DNA of 32,876 nt from Betaproteobacteria bacterium RIFCSPLOWO2_12_FULL_62_58 (GTDB lineage: Bacteria; Pseudomonadota; Gammaproteobacteria; Burkholderiales; SG8-41): the NCBI GenBank assembly GCA_001772005.1, contig MERI01000123.1:1-32876 (forward strand). Direction: 5' to 3'. This document shows positions 14,038-23,710 of this stretch, piece by piece. How positions within the stretch are numbered: position 1 is the stretch's first letter; each line of letters opens with the position of its first letter. The position numbers and the translations under genes are program-made. The notes beneath the pieces were generated by a model. That model saw only the letters and a program-made list of their open reading frames with translations. It was not told the DNA's origin and did no database searches.

Positions 14038-14910
14038 ATGAAGGTCGGATTCATGGGATTGGGCCAGATGGGTCGGGAAATGGCAGGGAGATTACTCGAC
14101 GCGGGGCATGAACTCACCGTTTACAACCGGAGCCGGGCCGCAGCAGATTCGTTCCGGTCAAGAGGGGCGGGGGTCGCGCAGCAGCCGATCGAGGTGCTGG
14201 ATGCTGAGGTCGTGATCACCATGCTCGCCGATGACGCGGCGGTCGACGCGGTGTGGGTGGCGTCGGGACTTGCCGGGACGATGCCGTCCTCCGGCGTCCA
14301 TCTCAACATGTCATCGATCAGTCTGAAAATGGGAAAGCAGCTGACGATCCTGCACCAGGCAGGCGGCAGCCAATATCTCGCGGCGCCGGTCTTCGGACGC
14401 CCTTATGCGGCGGCTCAGGGCCAGCTCGACATCGTGGTCGCCGGCCCCGATGCGGCGATTGCGCGCTGCAAGCCGCTTTTCGGCGTGCTCGGCAAGCAGT
14501 GTTTCATCGTCGGCGCCGATCCGCCCCAGGCCAACATCGTGAAAATCGCACGGAATTTCCTGTTAGGCACGATCATCGAGAGCCTGGGCGAGGCGTTTGC
14601 ACTGACGCGCAAATCCGGAGTTGACGCAGCTACGTTTCTGAACATCATCACCAGCACCGCGATGAGTGCTCCCGCCTACAAGAACTACGGACGAATGATC
14701 GTCGAAAAGGCGTACGAACCCACGTTCGGGCTGAAGCTCGGTCTGAAAGACGTCGAGCTTGCGCTCGAGGCGGCAGGGGATACTCACGTGCCCATGCCCA
14801 TGGCTGGCCTGCTCCGGGAACAGCATATCGCCGCAATCGCATGCGGTTACGGAGACAAGGATTGGGCGGCGCTCGGTGAATACATTGCGGAAAGCGCCGG
14901 GCTGTACTAA
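14038..14910 (+). CDS. NAD(P)-dependent oxidoreductase of the 3-hydroxyisobutyrate dehydrogenase family
   Basis: A 290-residue beta-hydroxyacid dehydrogenase-like protein. The N-terminal nucleotide-binding motif is GFMGLGQMGREMAGRL, followed by YNRS, and MLADDAAVDAVW. The substrate-binding S-x-x-x-x stretch reads HLNMSSISLKMGKQL, and the expected catalytic Lys lies in NIVKIARNFLLG (~res 166-177). The start at 14038 follows GGAGGAGG by eight bases; longer frames upstream lack such a site. Family members oxidise 3-hydroxyisobutyrate or tartronate semialdehyde, or reduce succinic semialdehyde and imines; the actual substrate is open. It stands between guaC and a Nit-family amidase. Confidence 0.88.
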   Translation: MKVGFMGLGQMGREMAGRLLDAGHELTVYNRSRAAADSFRSRGAGVAQQPIEVLDAEVVITMLADDAAVDAVWVASGLAGTMPSSGVHLNMSSISLKMGKQLTILHQAGGSQYLAAPVFGRPYAAAQGQLDIVVAGPDAAIARCKPLFGVLGKQCFIVGADPPQANIVKIARNFLLGTIIESLGEAFALTRKSGVDAATFLNIITSTAMSAPAYKNYGRMIVEKAYEPTFGLKLGLKDVELALEAAGDTHVPMPMAGLLREQHIAAIACGYGDKDWAALGEYIAESAGLY

Positions 14911-14920
14911 TCTTCGTCCC

Positions 14921-15754
14921 ATGAGCGCTCCTTTCCGTCTCGCGTGTCTGCAGCTCAATTCCGGCAACGACCTGCAAGCCAATCTTGCTGCCGTACGCCT
15001 GATGACGTGCGAAGCGGCGGGTAACGGCGCGCAGTTTGTGCTGACGCCGGAATACGCCCTCATGATGGACGGCAGCGGGCGCGTGATGCGTGAGCGCGCG
15101 CTGGGTGTCGACGGCGCACCGGCACTCGGGGCGCTGCAGTCGCTCGCGCGCGAGCACGGGGTATGGTTTTTGGCGGGATCGCTCACGGTGCGCACCGATG
15201 AGGAGCGCATCGCGAACCGCTCGTTCCTGATCTCTGCGGACGGCCATGTCGTCGCGACCTACGACAAGATCCACATGTTCGACGTCACGCTGCCCGACGG
15301 GAAAGTTATTCGCGAATCCTCCGCCTACCGATCCGGAGACCGCGCCATGGTGGCCGAGACGCCTTGGGGCAGGCTGGGCATGACGGTGTGTTACGACCTG
15401 CGTTTTCCGGGGTTGTTCCGAACGCTGGCGCAGGCGGGGGCGCAATTCATCACGGTGCCGTCCTCGTTCCAGCGCCAAACCGGCAAGGTACACTGGCATA
15501 CGCTGCTAAAAGCGCGCGCGATCGAGAACGAATGCTTCATTATCGCGCCCGCCATGTGCGGCGACCATTCCGGCAACCGCCAGAGCTACGGCCATACGCT
15601 CGTCATCGATCCGTGGGGCGAGATTCTCGCCGAAGGCGGCGAAGCGCCGGAGATCGTCTATGCCGACATTGACCCCGCGCGGGTAGAGAAGGTGAGAGGC
15701 ATGATCCCGTCGCTTGAACACGACCGCGAATTCCAGCCGCCGCGCGCGGGATGA
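14921..15754 (+). CDS. Nit-family carbon-nitrogen hydrolase (deaminated-glutathione-amidase-like)
   Basis: This 277-residue nitrilase-superfamily amidase has the Glu-Lys-Cys triad: Glu in LTPEYALMM, Lys in YDKIHMFDV, Cys in MTVCYDLRFPGLFR. The KIHMFDV and CYDLRFP signatures place it in the Nit1/Nit2-like branch, which includes deaminated-glutathione amidase and omega-amidase and is distinct from the true nitrilase at 7857-8972. It would act in the cytoplasm on metabolite repair or amide release. The ATG at 14921 lies ten bases after the preceding stop, so cotranscription is likely. The gene is complete and of normal length. Confidence 0.9.
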   Translation: MSAPFRLACLQLNSGNDLQANLAAVRLMTCEAAGNGAQFVLTPEYALMMDGSGRVMRERALGVDGAPALGALQSLAREHGVWFLAGSLTVRTDEERIANRSFLISADGHVVATYDKIHMFDVTLPDGKVIRESSAYRSGDRAMVAETPWGRLGMTVCYDLRFPGLFRTLAQAGAQFITVPSSFQRQTGKVHWHTLLKARAIENECFIIAPAMCGDHSGNRQSYGHTLVIDPWGEILAEGGEAPEIVYADIDPARVEKVRGMIPSLEHDREFQPPRAG

Positions 15755-15886
15755 CATCCGGGTTTACACCAGAACCCATCTCAAGAACCGAGAAAATTGA
15801 CCGCAGATAAATTCTTTTCAATACCCGCTCGACGGGTGCCTTGAGGGGTACGCCGATTAACGCCGATAAACACACAGACATAAGCG
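15755..15886. repeat. intergenic mini-element inside a CGCNGATAAAC-type repeat
   Basis: The words CCGCAGATAA (15801) and AACGCCGATAAACACACAGA (15858) belong to one simple intergenic repeat. Between them lies ATTCTTTTCAATACCC (15811-15826), a hairpin-forming ACCCGCTCGACGGGT, and CCTTGAGGGGTACGC (15839-15853). The same flanking words recur at 32419-32449 inside a different repeat. Confidence 0.6.
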
Positions 15887-16627
15887 ATGCGCATCCTGTT
15901 GAGCAACGATGACGGCTATTTCGCGCCGGGCATCACCATACTCGAGCAGGCACTGGCGCCGCTGGCGGAGGTGACGGTCGTCGCGCCTGAGCGCGACCGC
16001 AGCGGCGCCAGCAATTCGCTCACGCTCGACCGGCCGCTGATGGTGCGGCGTTCGCAGAATGGCTGCTACTACGTCAACGGTACGCCTACCGATTGCGTGC
16101 ATCTGGCGGTAACGGGCTTGCTGGATCAGCTGCCCGACATCGTGTTTTCCGGCATCAACCACGGCGCCAACATGGGCGACGACACGATTTATTCGGGCAC
16201 CGTCGCGGCCGCCACGGAAGGCTTTCTGCTCGGCATCCCGTCGATTGCGATGTCCCTGGTCGCCGACGGCGGCGATCACTATGAGACCGCGGCGCGCATT
16301 GCCGTCGAACTCGTGCAGCGCTTCAAGTCAAACCCGCTCGATCAGGCGCTGCTGCTCAACGTCAACGTGCCGGACGTGCCGTACGAACAGTTGCGCGGCG
16401 CCGAGGTGACGCGGCTCGGCAGGCGCCACAAGGCGGAACCGGTGGTTAAATCGACCACCCCGCGCGGCGATGTCGTCTATTGGGTCGGCGCGGCGGGCGG
16501 CGCGCAGGACGCGGGCGAGGGCACGGATTTCCACGCGGTCGCCCAGCGCGTGGTGTCGATCACTCCTTTGCAGGTGGATTTGACGCGCTATTCCCAGCTC
16601 GATGCGGTGAAGGGGTGGCTGAAATGA
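15887..16627 (+). CDS. surE: 5'/3'-nucleotidase SurE
   Basis: This 246-residue stationary-phase survival protein is a metal-dependent nucleoside monophosphate phosphatase. It has the N-terminal signature [16 protein letters not shown] (metal ligands Asp8 and Asp9), [19 protein letters not shown] with the conserved Ser/Asn ligands, the [12 protein letters not shown] stretch and [20 protein letters not shown]. Length and motifs are canonical. Its stop overlaps the pcm start by three bases, giving the usual surE-pcm coupling. It begins the conserved surE-pcm-nlpD cluster. Confidence 0.97.
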   Translation: MRILLSNDDGYFAPGITILEQALAPLAEVTVVAPERDRSGASNSLTLDRPLMVRRSQNGCYYVNGTPTDCVHLAVTGLLDQLPDIVFSGINHGANMGDDTIYSGTVAAATEGFLLGIPSIAMSLVADGGDHYETAARIAVELVQRFKSNPLDQALLLNVNVPDVPYEQLRGAEVTRLGRRHKAEPVVKSTTPRGDVVYWVGAAGGAQDAGEGTDFHAVAQRVVSITPLQVDLTRYSQLDAVKGWLK

Positions 16628-17286
16628 GTGCTTCACGCCACGGCGGCATCGGCATGACCTCGCAACGCACGCGGCTGCGCATGGTCGAACGTTTGCGCCG
16701 GCAGGGAATAAGAGACGAAGTGGTGCTCGCCGCCATGGGCGAAGTGCCGCGCCATATTTTCGTCGACGAGGCGCTCGCGAGCCGCGCCTACGAGGATATC
16801 GCGCTGCCGCTCGGTTTCGGCCAGACCATCTCCAGCCCCTACATCGTCGCGCGCATGACCGAGCTTGCGCGCAGCGGCCGCGCGCTCGGGAAAGTGCTTG
16901 AGATCGGCACCGGCTGCGGCTACCAGACCGCAGTGCTCGCCCGGCTGGCGAAAGAAGTCTATTCGATCGAGCGGTTGGCGCCGCTGCTCGCCACGGCGCG
17001 GCGGCATCTGCGCGACGTCCGCATCACCAACGCTCGCTTGCGGCACGGCGACGGGCTGCTCGGCGTGCCCGAGATCGCACCCTTCGACGCTATCCTCATG
17101 GCCGCCGCCGCGACGCATGTGCCGGCGGCGCTACTCGAACAGCTTGCCGCGGGTGGTAGAATGGTTTTGCCGATGGCCGGCAACCAGGAACAGCGCCTGT
17201 GCGTGATCGAACGCACGGCGCAAGGTTATGTCGAAAGAAAAATGGATCAGGTAAAGTTCGTGCCGTTGCTTCCCGGAGTTGAATGA
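16624..17286 (+). CDS. pcm: protein-L-isoaspartate O-methyltransferase
   Basis: This 220-residue SAM-dependent methyltransferase repairs isoaspartyl residues in aged proteins. Recognisable parts are [18 protein letters not shown] (~60-77, the hallmark PCMT substrate loop) and the SAM-binding [16 protein letters not shown], followed by VYSIER, then [13 protein letters not shown] and [10 protein letters not shown]. The ATG overlapping the surE stop gives a protein of the usual length; a longer open frame upstream runs into surE in another frame. The stop overlaps the nlpD start by four bases. Cotranscription with surE and nlpD is expected. Confidence 0.96.
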   Translation: MSASRHGGIGMTSQRTRLRMVERLRRQGIRDEVVLAAMGEVPRHIFVDEALASRAYEDIALPLGFGQTISSPYIVARMTELARSGRALGKVLEIGTGCGYQTAVLARLAKEVYSIERLAPLLATARRHLRDVRITNARLRHGDGLLGVPEIAPFDAILMAAAATHVPAALLEQLAAGGRMVLPMAGNQEQRLCVIERTAQGYVERKMDQVKFVPLLPGVE

Positions 17287-18254
17287 TGACAGTGGTGCTT
17301 TACTCCCGTCCCGGGCTGGGTATCGCGATGGTGCTTGCCGCCGTGCTGGCCGCCGGCTGCGCCTCCACGCGCCGGGCGCCCGTGATCGAACGCACGCCTC
17401 AGGCGAAGCCGGCCGCACCCGTCAAACCCGCGCCGACGGCAAGACCGGCGGAGCCTTCACCCGGTGTCCGCCCGGCTTTTCATACCGTCAGAAAGGGCGA
17501 TACGCTTTACAGCATCGCCCTTGATTATGGCCTCGACTACAAAGATCTTGCCCAGTGGAACAGCATTGATCCGTCCAAAATCCACGTGGGTCAGCAGTTG
17601 CGGCTTGCGCCGCCGACCGGTGCCGTAGCCATCGCGCCGCTCAGGACTGCGCCTGGAGTGCTGGAGGCGCGACCCCTCGGCACGCCGGCACCCGCGCAGA
17701 CAGCAGCGCCGGCACCGGCGTTGGCGGTTGGCGGAGTAAAAAGCGAGCCCAAAGGCGTGCGCGTGCCCTATTCGGACCAGCAATATGCCCAACTGGCGTC
17801 TCTCAAGCCGGAGGCGGGACTCGGCGCAAGACCTGAGGCAGGGCCGGAGCAGAAGCCGGATGCCGCGCGGGGCGAGGATGATCTGGACTGGATCTGGCCG
17901 GCTACCGGCAAGGTGATCAGCACCTTCAACGACAGCGCTAATCTCAAGGGCATCGCCATCGCCGGCAGGCTCGGCCAGCCGGTGCTGGCAAGCGCTGCCG
18001 GGAAAGTCATCTTCAGCGGCACCGGCATCCGCGGCTTCGGCCAGCTGATCGTGATCAAGCACAACAATACGTTTCTCTCCGTTTACGCCCACAACAGCCA
18101 GTTGCTGGTCAAGGAAGGGCAGAGCGTCACCAAGGGGCAGAAGATCGCCGAGATGGGCCATACCGACACCGACCAGGTCAAGTTGCACTTCGAGATCAGG
18201 CGCTTCGGCAAACCGGTGGATCCCGCCAAACTGCTGCCCGACCGCTCCGCATGA
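17283..18254 (+). CDS. nlpD: NlpD-like lipoprotein, LysM plus degenerate M23 (LytM) domain
   Basis: This 323-residue envelope protein has a lipoprotein signal ([15 protein letters not shown], lipid-modified Cys near residue 27). A Pro/Ala linker precedes a LysM peptidoglycan-binding domain ([20 protein letters not shown], then [11 protein letters not shown], ~res 62-106). After a long Ala/Pro-rich linker comes the C-terminal LytM domain (~215-320). Zinc-ligand positions are lost: the H-x-G-I-D motif reads LKGIA, although YAHN and KLHFEIR remain. This fits NlpD, which in E. coli does not cleave cell wall but activates the amidase AmiC during division. The gene overlaps pcm. The rpoS that usually follows nlpD is absent here. 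Confidence 0.93.
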   Translation: MMTVVLYSRPGLGIAMVLAAVLAAGCASTRRAPVIERTPQAKPAAPVKPAPTARPAEPSPGVRPAFHTVRKGDTLYSIALDYGLDYKDLAQWNSIDPSKIHVGQQLRLAPPTGAVAIAPLRTAPGVLEARPLGTPAPAQTAAPAPALAVGGVKSEPKGVRVPYSDQQYAQLASLKPEAGLGARPEAGPEQKPDAARGEDDLDWIWPATGKVISTFNDSANLKGIAIAGRLGQPVLASAAGKVIFSGTGIRGFGQLIVIKHNNTFLSVYAHNSQLLVKEGQSVTKGQKIAEMGHTDTDQVKLHFEIRRFGKPVDPAKLLPDRSA

Positions 18255-18262
18255 CACACAGC

Positions 18263-18305
18263 GGGATTCGGGATTCAGGATTCAGGATTCAGGATTCAGG
18301 ATTCG
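18263..18305. repeat. heptanucleotide tandem repeat
   Basis: Six consecutive 7-base units, two GGGATTC followed by four AGGATTC, lie directly after nlpD. It is one of several short-period tandem repeats in this window's intergenic gaps. Confidence 0.9.
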
Positions 18306-18337
18306 GCAGGTAGGGCGTGCCGTGCGCACTGATTCCG

Positions 18338-18356
18338 GGTGCGTGTGCGACGCACC
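18338..18356. terminator. possible bidirectional terminator between nlpD and tgpA-like gene
   Basis: GGTGCGT and ACGCACC pair over seven bases around GTGCG, followed by TTGTCATT. The position between two convergent genes suits a terminator, but the T-run is poor. The bases just after it (TGTCATTGCGAGAAGCG) resemble a widespread dispersed intergenic repeat. Confidence 0.35.
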
Positions 18357-18401
18357 TTGTCATTGCGAGAAGCGCGGTCGGCTTGATGCGTTGGCGGGGG
18401 G

Positions 18402-20375
18402 TCAGGCGCTGAAATGCCTGACCTGCTGCTCCAGCTGCTGGATGGCAGTAGGTCCGGGGCCCGCCCCATAGCGCAACGCGATGTAGAGACGGGTAATCGC
18501 AGCCACGGCTGGGGCGAGATCGGGGCGCAGGTGCGCGAGCCGCGCCGCGTAATCGCTCGGGCCTTCCGCCGGGTCGCGCGGTAGTCCCTTGCGCTCGAGC
18601 TTGCGGCAGAACCTGAGATAGGCACGCTTGACCGGATCGCGGACGACGGTCCTCAGTCGGCGCAGCATGAAAAGCGACAGCACGAGCACGATCAGGCCGG
18701 TGGCGACGATCAGAATGACCGCCAGCGTGCGCCACGTCGCGTCGTCAATGCCGACGCGCGAGAGTAATTGCCGCTGGCGTTCCGGATTGTAGCCGAGCAC
18801 CCACTGGTTCCAGCTGTTGGCGAGCGAATCCCAGGTGAGCCGCATCTGGCGCAGCCACGCATAACCACCACGCATTGCGGCCGGCAGCGAATCGGTGCTG
18901 GGAACCGCGGCGGCAATTCCGGATTCCACGCGCAGCGGCGATACCGCTGCGGTGGGGTCGACGCGTATCCAGCCCTCGCCGCGGAACCAAACCTCGGTCC
19001 AGGCGTGGGCGTCGGCTTGGCGCACGATCATATAGTTGCCGACCGGATTGATTTCGCCGCCCTGATAGCCGGTGACGATACGCGCCGGAATGCCGGCGGC
19101 GCGCATCAGCACCGCGAACGCCGAAGCGTAATGCTCGCAGAAACCGCTCTTCGTGTCGAACAGGAACTGGTCGACCGAGTGCTCGCCGAGCAAGGGCGGG
19201 GACAGGGTGTAGAAAAACTTCTGGTTGCGGAACATCGAGAGCACTTCGCGCATCAGCGCCTGGTCGTCCGCGAATTTCTGGCGCAGCGCCTTGGCGAATG
19301 CGGTGGTGCGAGGATTGAAGCCCGGTGGCAGCTGCAGCGCACGTTGGAGCGCCGGCCGGCTCTCCTCAAGGCCGATACTGTAGTTGAGAAACGATTTCAT
19401 GTCGTAGCGCATGCGGTTGTTGACGGGCGCGGCGGAGCGTAGCTGGAAATCAGTGGTGGCCATCGCGCGCGGCGGCACCAGTCCGGGCAGGTCGAGCGCG
19501 AACAACCAGCGCTGGTTGTGCGGCTCGACGGTCACAGCGTACTCGACCGGTGGCGAGGTCGCATCCAACCGCAGTTCGCCATAGCGCGGCGTCATCCAGA
19601 CATTGTCGTAGTAGCGCGGAATGGTCCAGGTACGGCCGTCGAAATCCCACATCACCGGCCCGCGCCAGTATAGAAATTTCGGCTGTGGGACCGCCGACTT
19701 GAACTCGACGCGGAAGGCGACAGCGTCGGACAGGCTCAAATTGCTGAGGCTGCCCGGCGACATGGTGTCGGAGAGCCCGGTGACGCCGGAATAGGCGTCG
19801 TGCGGCAGGCCCCACAGCGGCCCCGTGACCCGGGGGAAGAAGAGGAACAGCACCAGCATCAGAGGCGCCGACTGTGCGAGCAGGAGCCCTGCCGTGGACA
19901 GCTGGTTCCGGTAGCCGCGCGGCGGCGGCGTGTAATTGAGCCCGATCATCGCCGCGGTGATGATCCAAACGCAGACCACCATGTAGAGCGCGGTGGCGAT
20001 GGTCTGGGAGTAGAGAAAGTTGGTGATGACCAGGAAGTAGCCGAGAAAGGTCAGCAGCATGCCGTCGCGCTGCGAGCGCGTTTCCAGCAGTTTCAGCGCC
20101 AGCATGACGATGAGCAGCGCCACGCCGGCGTCGCGGCCGAAGATCGTGCGATAGTTGAGATAGATGCCGGCGGTCGCGCCGGCGACGATCATCATTATCA
20201 GCCACTTGCGCGGCAGCTCGAGGCGCGTGCGCCCGATGTAGACCCGCCACAGCACGAGCATGGCGGCGAGCATGACGACCCACCACGGCAGGCGCTCGGC
20301 GTGCGGCGCAGCGACCATTGCGAGCGCGGCCGTGAGCCACAGCGTGTTACGCAGGCTGATCGTGGCTTGGGTCAT
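18402..20375 (-). CDS. TgpA-like membrane transglutaminase (DUF3488/DUF4129)
   Basis: This 657-residue protein has about five N-terminal membrane segments (first ~180 residues). An extracytoplasmic domain and a transglutaminase-like core follow, whose Cys-His-Asp triad is visible: KSGFCEHYASAFAVLMRAAG, QADAHAWTEVWFRG and IRVDPTAAV. A further membrane helix near residues 560-585 (VILIVATGLIVLVLSLF) precedes a cytoplasmic tail. The start at 20375 gives the first membrane segment and overlaps the DUF58 gene by 29 bases. It is the third gene of a moxR-DUF58-transglutaminase operon, a conserved trio thought to handle envelope proteins. P. aeruginosa TgpA is the reference member. The natural substrate is unknown. 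Confidence 0.92.
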   Translation of the reverse strand: MTQATISLRNTLWLTAALAMVAAPHAERLPWWVVMLAAMLVLWRVYIGRTRLELPRKWLIMMIVAGATAGIYLNYRTIFGRDAGVALLIVMLALKLLETRSQRDGMLLTFLGYFLVITNFLYSQTIATALYMVVCVWIITAAMIGLNYTPPPRGYRNQLSTAGLLLAQSAPLMLVLFLFFPRVTGPLWGLPHDAYSGVTGLSDTMSPGSLSNLSLSDAVAFRVEFKSAVPQPKFLYWRGPVMWDFDGRTWTIPRYYDNVWMTPRYGELRLDATSPPVEYAVTVEPHNQRWLFALDLPGLVPPRAMATTDFQLRSAAPVNNRMRYDMKSFLNYSIGLEESRPALQRALQLPPGFNPRTTAFAKALRQKFADDQALMREVLSMFRNQKFFYTLSPPLLGEHSVDQFLFDTKSGFCEHYASAFAVLMRAAGIPARIVTGYQGGEINPVGNYMIVRQADAHAWTEVWFRGEGWIRVDPTAAVSPLRVESGIAAAVPSTDSLPAAMRGGYAWLRQMRLTWDSLANSWNQWVLGYNPERQRQLLSRVGIDDATWRTLAVILIVATGLIVLVLSLFMLRRLRTVVRDPVKRAYLRFCRKLERKGLPRDPAEGPSDYAARLAHLRPDLAPAVAAITRLYIALRYGAGPGPTAIQQLEQQVRHFSA

Positions 20376-21336
20376 TTTGATGCGGGTTCTCGAACAGCGC
20401 GAGCGCTTCCAGGCAGCGCTCGCGCTGAGCGTCGCCGCTTCCGAGCGCGACCGTCCTGCCCGGCATCCGCAGTCCGAACGACGTGCCGAGGGCGTGCGCA
20501 TCCAGCACCCAGCGTGTCATGCGGGAGAGTTTCTCCTCGACATCCATGCGCGGCGGGAGTTGGCGCCAATCGAGCCACAGCTCGGTATCCGCCCGGCCGC
20601 TGAATTGCTTGGTGAGCAAACCTTGATCGCGCGCCGCGGCTTTCCAGGCGATGTGGCGCGGCGAGTCGCCCGGGTGATATTGCCGCAAACCTGCGAAATC
20701 CTCCTGCCCCTGCCCGCGTTGCGCGCCCAGTCCGGCGTTGGATTCGGCGGGCGGTAACGGCAGGCCCCGCGGCGCGGGGCGTGGGTAAACGATGCATTGC
20801 ATGTCGAGCTCGAGATAGGCCCAGCCATAGTAGAGCCCGAGCGGATACCGCGTAAACAAGGTCAGTCTTCCCGGCCGCAGCAGGCCGCGGCGCGGGGCGG
20901 GAATGCCGATGCTCGCAACGGTCGTGCGCTGCGCCGGAACATCGACGAACGTTGATTCCTTCTTATCGTGGGTGAGCCCGACGCTGTAGCGGTCCGTTTG
21001 GCCGGGGTTGTCGATGCAGACGGCAAATTGCGCTTTTTCTCCGGCGAATACCGATTGCGTGCGGGCGGCGGAGAGCTGCAGGTTGGCGAGATTGCGGAAA
21101 GTATAAATCATGGCGTTGATGCCCATCGCGACGAGCAGGAAGGTGAGGACGAAGCCCAGGCTCAGGCTGTAATTGACCGAACCAATCAGCATCAGCACCA
21201 GCACTGCCGCGAATACGAGGCCCTGGCGTGTCGGCAGGATGAACACCCGGCGCTGCACCAGGACGATGACGCCGGTCTGCGGCCCGCGCAACTGGAACAG
21301 CCAGGTCGCGAGGTGGTTCTTGAGAGCGGCGTACAT
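20347..21336 (-). CDS. DUF58 domain membrane protein
   Basis: This 329-residue protein has two adjacent membrane helices near residues 35-80 (GLVFAAVLVLMLIGSV and FVLTFLLVAMGINAM) and a C-terminal DUF58 domain with the family signature FAGLRQYHPGDSPRHIAWKA followed by AARDQGLLTKQF. The start at 21336 (MYAALKNHL) is chosen because the 18 codons upstream, although open, are a translation of the intergenic GATGGGT repeat. It lies between moxR and the transglutaminase gene and overlaps the latter, so the three are probably one operon. DUF58 proteins have a von Willebrand-like fold and partner MoxR ATPases. Confidence 0.92.
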   Translation of the reverse strand: MYAALKNHLATWLFQLRGPQTGVIVLVQRRVFILPTRQGLVFAAVLVLMLIGSVNYSLSLGFVLTFLLVAMGINAMIYTFRNLANLQLSAARTQSVFAGEKAQFAVCIDNPGQTDRYSVGLTHDKKESTFVDVPAQRTTVASIGIPAPRRGLLRPGRLTLFTRYPLGLYYGWAYLELDMQCIVYPRPAPRGLPLPPAESNAGLGAQRGQGQEDFAGLRQYHPGDSPRHIAWKAAARDQGLLTKQFSGRADTELWLDWRQLPPRMDVEEKLSRMTRWVLDAHALGTSFGLRMPGRTVALGSGDAQRERCLEALALFENPHQNDPSHDQPA

Positions 21337-21349
21337 CGGTAGACCGGTT

Positions 21350-21442
21350 ATGGGTGATGGGCGATGGGTGATGGGAAAACCTCGATTCAATCACCTTCCC
21401 GCTCGGTCCAGCCCATTACCCATCTCTCATTACCCATTACCG
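21350..21442. repeat. short-period repeats in inverted arrangement between moxR and DUF58 gene
   Basis: GGGTGATGGGCGATGGGTGA (from 21356) is followed some 35 bases later by CCCATTACCCATCTCTCATT and ACCCATTACC (to 21440), roughly its inverted complement. The two could fold into an imperfect long hairpin between two genes of one operon, and could tune relative expression. Confidence 0.7.
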
Positions 21443-21446
21443 CTCT

Positions 21447-22364
<918 letters not shown>

Positions 22365-22456
22365 GTTCGAGATTTCATTGTCAAGAGTTGAGTTTGCCAC
22401 ATCCGCCGGGATTCGTCCTGTGTCGGGCATGTCCGGTCCGGCTTTACAGTTGAATT

Positions 22457-22654
22457 TCAACGCGCATGCGACAGCATCCGTGGACTCAGTTCGCGCAGCG
22501 AATCCATGAAACGGAAATAACGCGATTCGTCCGACAGTTTGCGCACGAATGCTTGTTCGATCGCCGCATCGTCGGGTCGTATCGGCCGGATGGTGACGGC
22601 GGCGCCGTCCGCCAGCTTCAGGTGGTTGACCAGATGGGAAGGATAGGGTTGCAT
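22457..22654 (-). pseudogene. truncated N-terminus of a GNAT-containing protein
   Basis: The 65-codon frame reads YPSHLVNHLKLADGAAVTIR, then PIRPDDAAIEQAFVRKLSDE and SRYFRFMDSLRELSPRMLSH. This is the beginning of a GNAT acetyltransferase domain as found in PatZ-like and related proteins (L-x-D-G-x-x-V-x-I-R-P-I-R-P-x-D...S-x-x-S-x-Y-x-R-F). The family goes on with R-F-T-x-I-D-Y-D, but here the frame changes after MLS and stops three codons later at 22457, right where the moxR open frame begins. The rest of the domain is gone, so it is not functional. Confidence 0.75.
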
Positions 22655-22778
22655 GGGTTCGCCGTCTTTACGCCGCTGACGCCGATTCGGATGTGCTGCA
22701 GCGGTTAGACACCGGCGGAAGCCCATTATAAGATTGCGCCGTCCCGTCCGGAACCTCCGGCAGCGTCGAGTCCATGAC

Positions 22779-23702
22779 ATGACCACGGCGTTCATCAGCC
22801 ATAACGACTGCCTGCTGCACAACATGGGCGCCCAACATCCCGAGCAGCCGGCGCGCCTGCGGGCGGTGGAAGACCAGCTGATCGCGTCCGGACTGATCAA
22901 TTATCTGCTCCACGTCGAGGCGCCGCTCGCAGCACGCGAGTATCTGGTCCGGGTGCATGCTGCGCGCTACATCGATTCGATCGAACAGGCAGCGCCCCGG
23001 ACGGGACTGGTGCACCTCGATCCCGACACGGCGATGAATCCGCATACGCTCGCAGCGGCGCTGCGAGCGGCGGGCGCGGCGGTGCTGGCGACCGACATGG
23101 TCATCGAAGGCAAGGCAGCCAACGCTTTCTGCAACGTGCGTCCGCCGGGCCATCACGCGGAACGCAGCCGCGCGATGGGTTTCTGCCTGTTCAACAACGT
23201 TGCAATCGCCGCGGCACACGCGCTCGATCGCCACGGGCTGAAGCGCGTGGCGGTGGTCGATTTCGACGTGCACCATGGCAACGGCACCGAGAACATCTTT
23301 CGCGATGACCCGCGCGTGCTGATGGTATCCACGTTCCAGCACCCGTTTTATCCCTACAGCGGGATCGAGGGCCGTTCGGAGCGCATGGTCAACATACCTC
23401 TTGCCGCCTACAGCGCGGGGCCCGAATTCCGCATCGCCGTGGAACGGTATTGGTTGCCGGCGCTTGAAGCGTTCAAGCCCGAGATGCTGTTCGTTTCCGC
23501 CGGATTTGACGCTCACCGCGACGACGATATGGCGATGCTCAAGCTGGTCGAGGCCGATTACGCCTGGGTCACGGAGAAAATCAAGGATGTGGCGAACCGG
23601 CATGCCCGCGGACGCATCGTGTCCGTGCTGGAGGGGGGTTATGAACTGCACGCGTTGGGGCGCAGCGTGATGACGCACCTCAAGGTCATGGGCGGGCTGT
23701 AG
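22779..23702 (+). CDS. histone-deacetylase-family amidohydrolase (acetoin utilisation/acetylpolyamine-like)
   Basis: This 307-residue zinc amidohydrolase has the class II HDAC-like fold. Visible active-site parts are the paired His in VRPPGHHAERSRAMGFCLFN, zinc ligands in VVDFDVHHGNGTENIF (Asp and His) and FVSAGFDAHRDDDM (Asp), and the transition-state Tyr in VLEGGYELHALG. The start at 22779 (MTTAFISHNDCLLHNMG) matches the usual N-terminus. Bacterial members deacetylate polyamines or small molecules, or act on unknown proteins. It is divergent from the truncated GNAT gene and 126 bases upstream of the c-di-GMP gene, without obvious operon linkage. Confidence 0.93.
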   Translation: MTTAFISHNDCLLHNMGAQHPEQPARLRAVEDQLIASGLINYLLHVEAPLAAREYLVRVHAARYIDSIEQAAPRTGLVHLDPDTAMNPHTLAAALRAAGAAVLATDMVIEGKAANAFCNVRPPGHHAERSRAMGFCLFNNVAIAAAHALDRHGLKRVAVVDFDVHHGNGTENIFRDDPRVLMVSTFQHPFYPYSGIEGRSERMVNIPLAAYSAGPEFRIAVERYWLPALEAFKPEMLFVSAGFDAHRDDDMAMLKLVEADYAWVTEKIKDVANRHARGRIVSVLEGGYELHALGRSVMTHLKVMGGL

Positions 23703-23710
23703 GGTGGCTG

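Noticed and set aside
16480..16623. N-terminal extension of pcm inside surE
   Set aside because: The open frame upstream of 16624 is a Gly/Arg-rich overlap with surE in another frame; the overlapping ATG gives the normal Pcm length.
18263..18305. CRISPR-like array
   Set aside because: The units are seven bases long, contiguous and without spacers; no cas genes are in the window. The same applies to the other short-period arrays.
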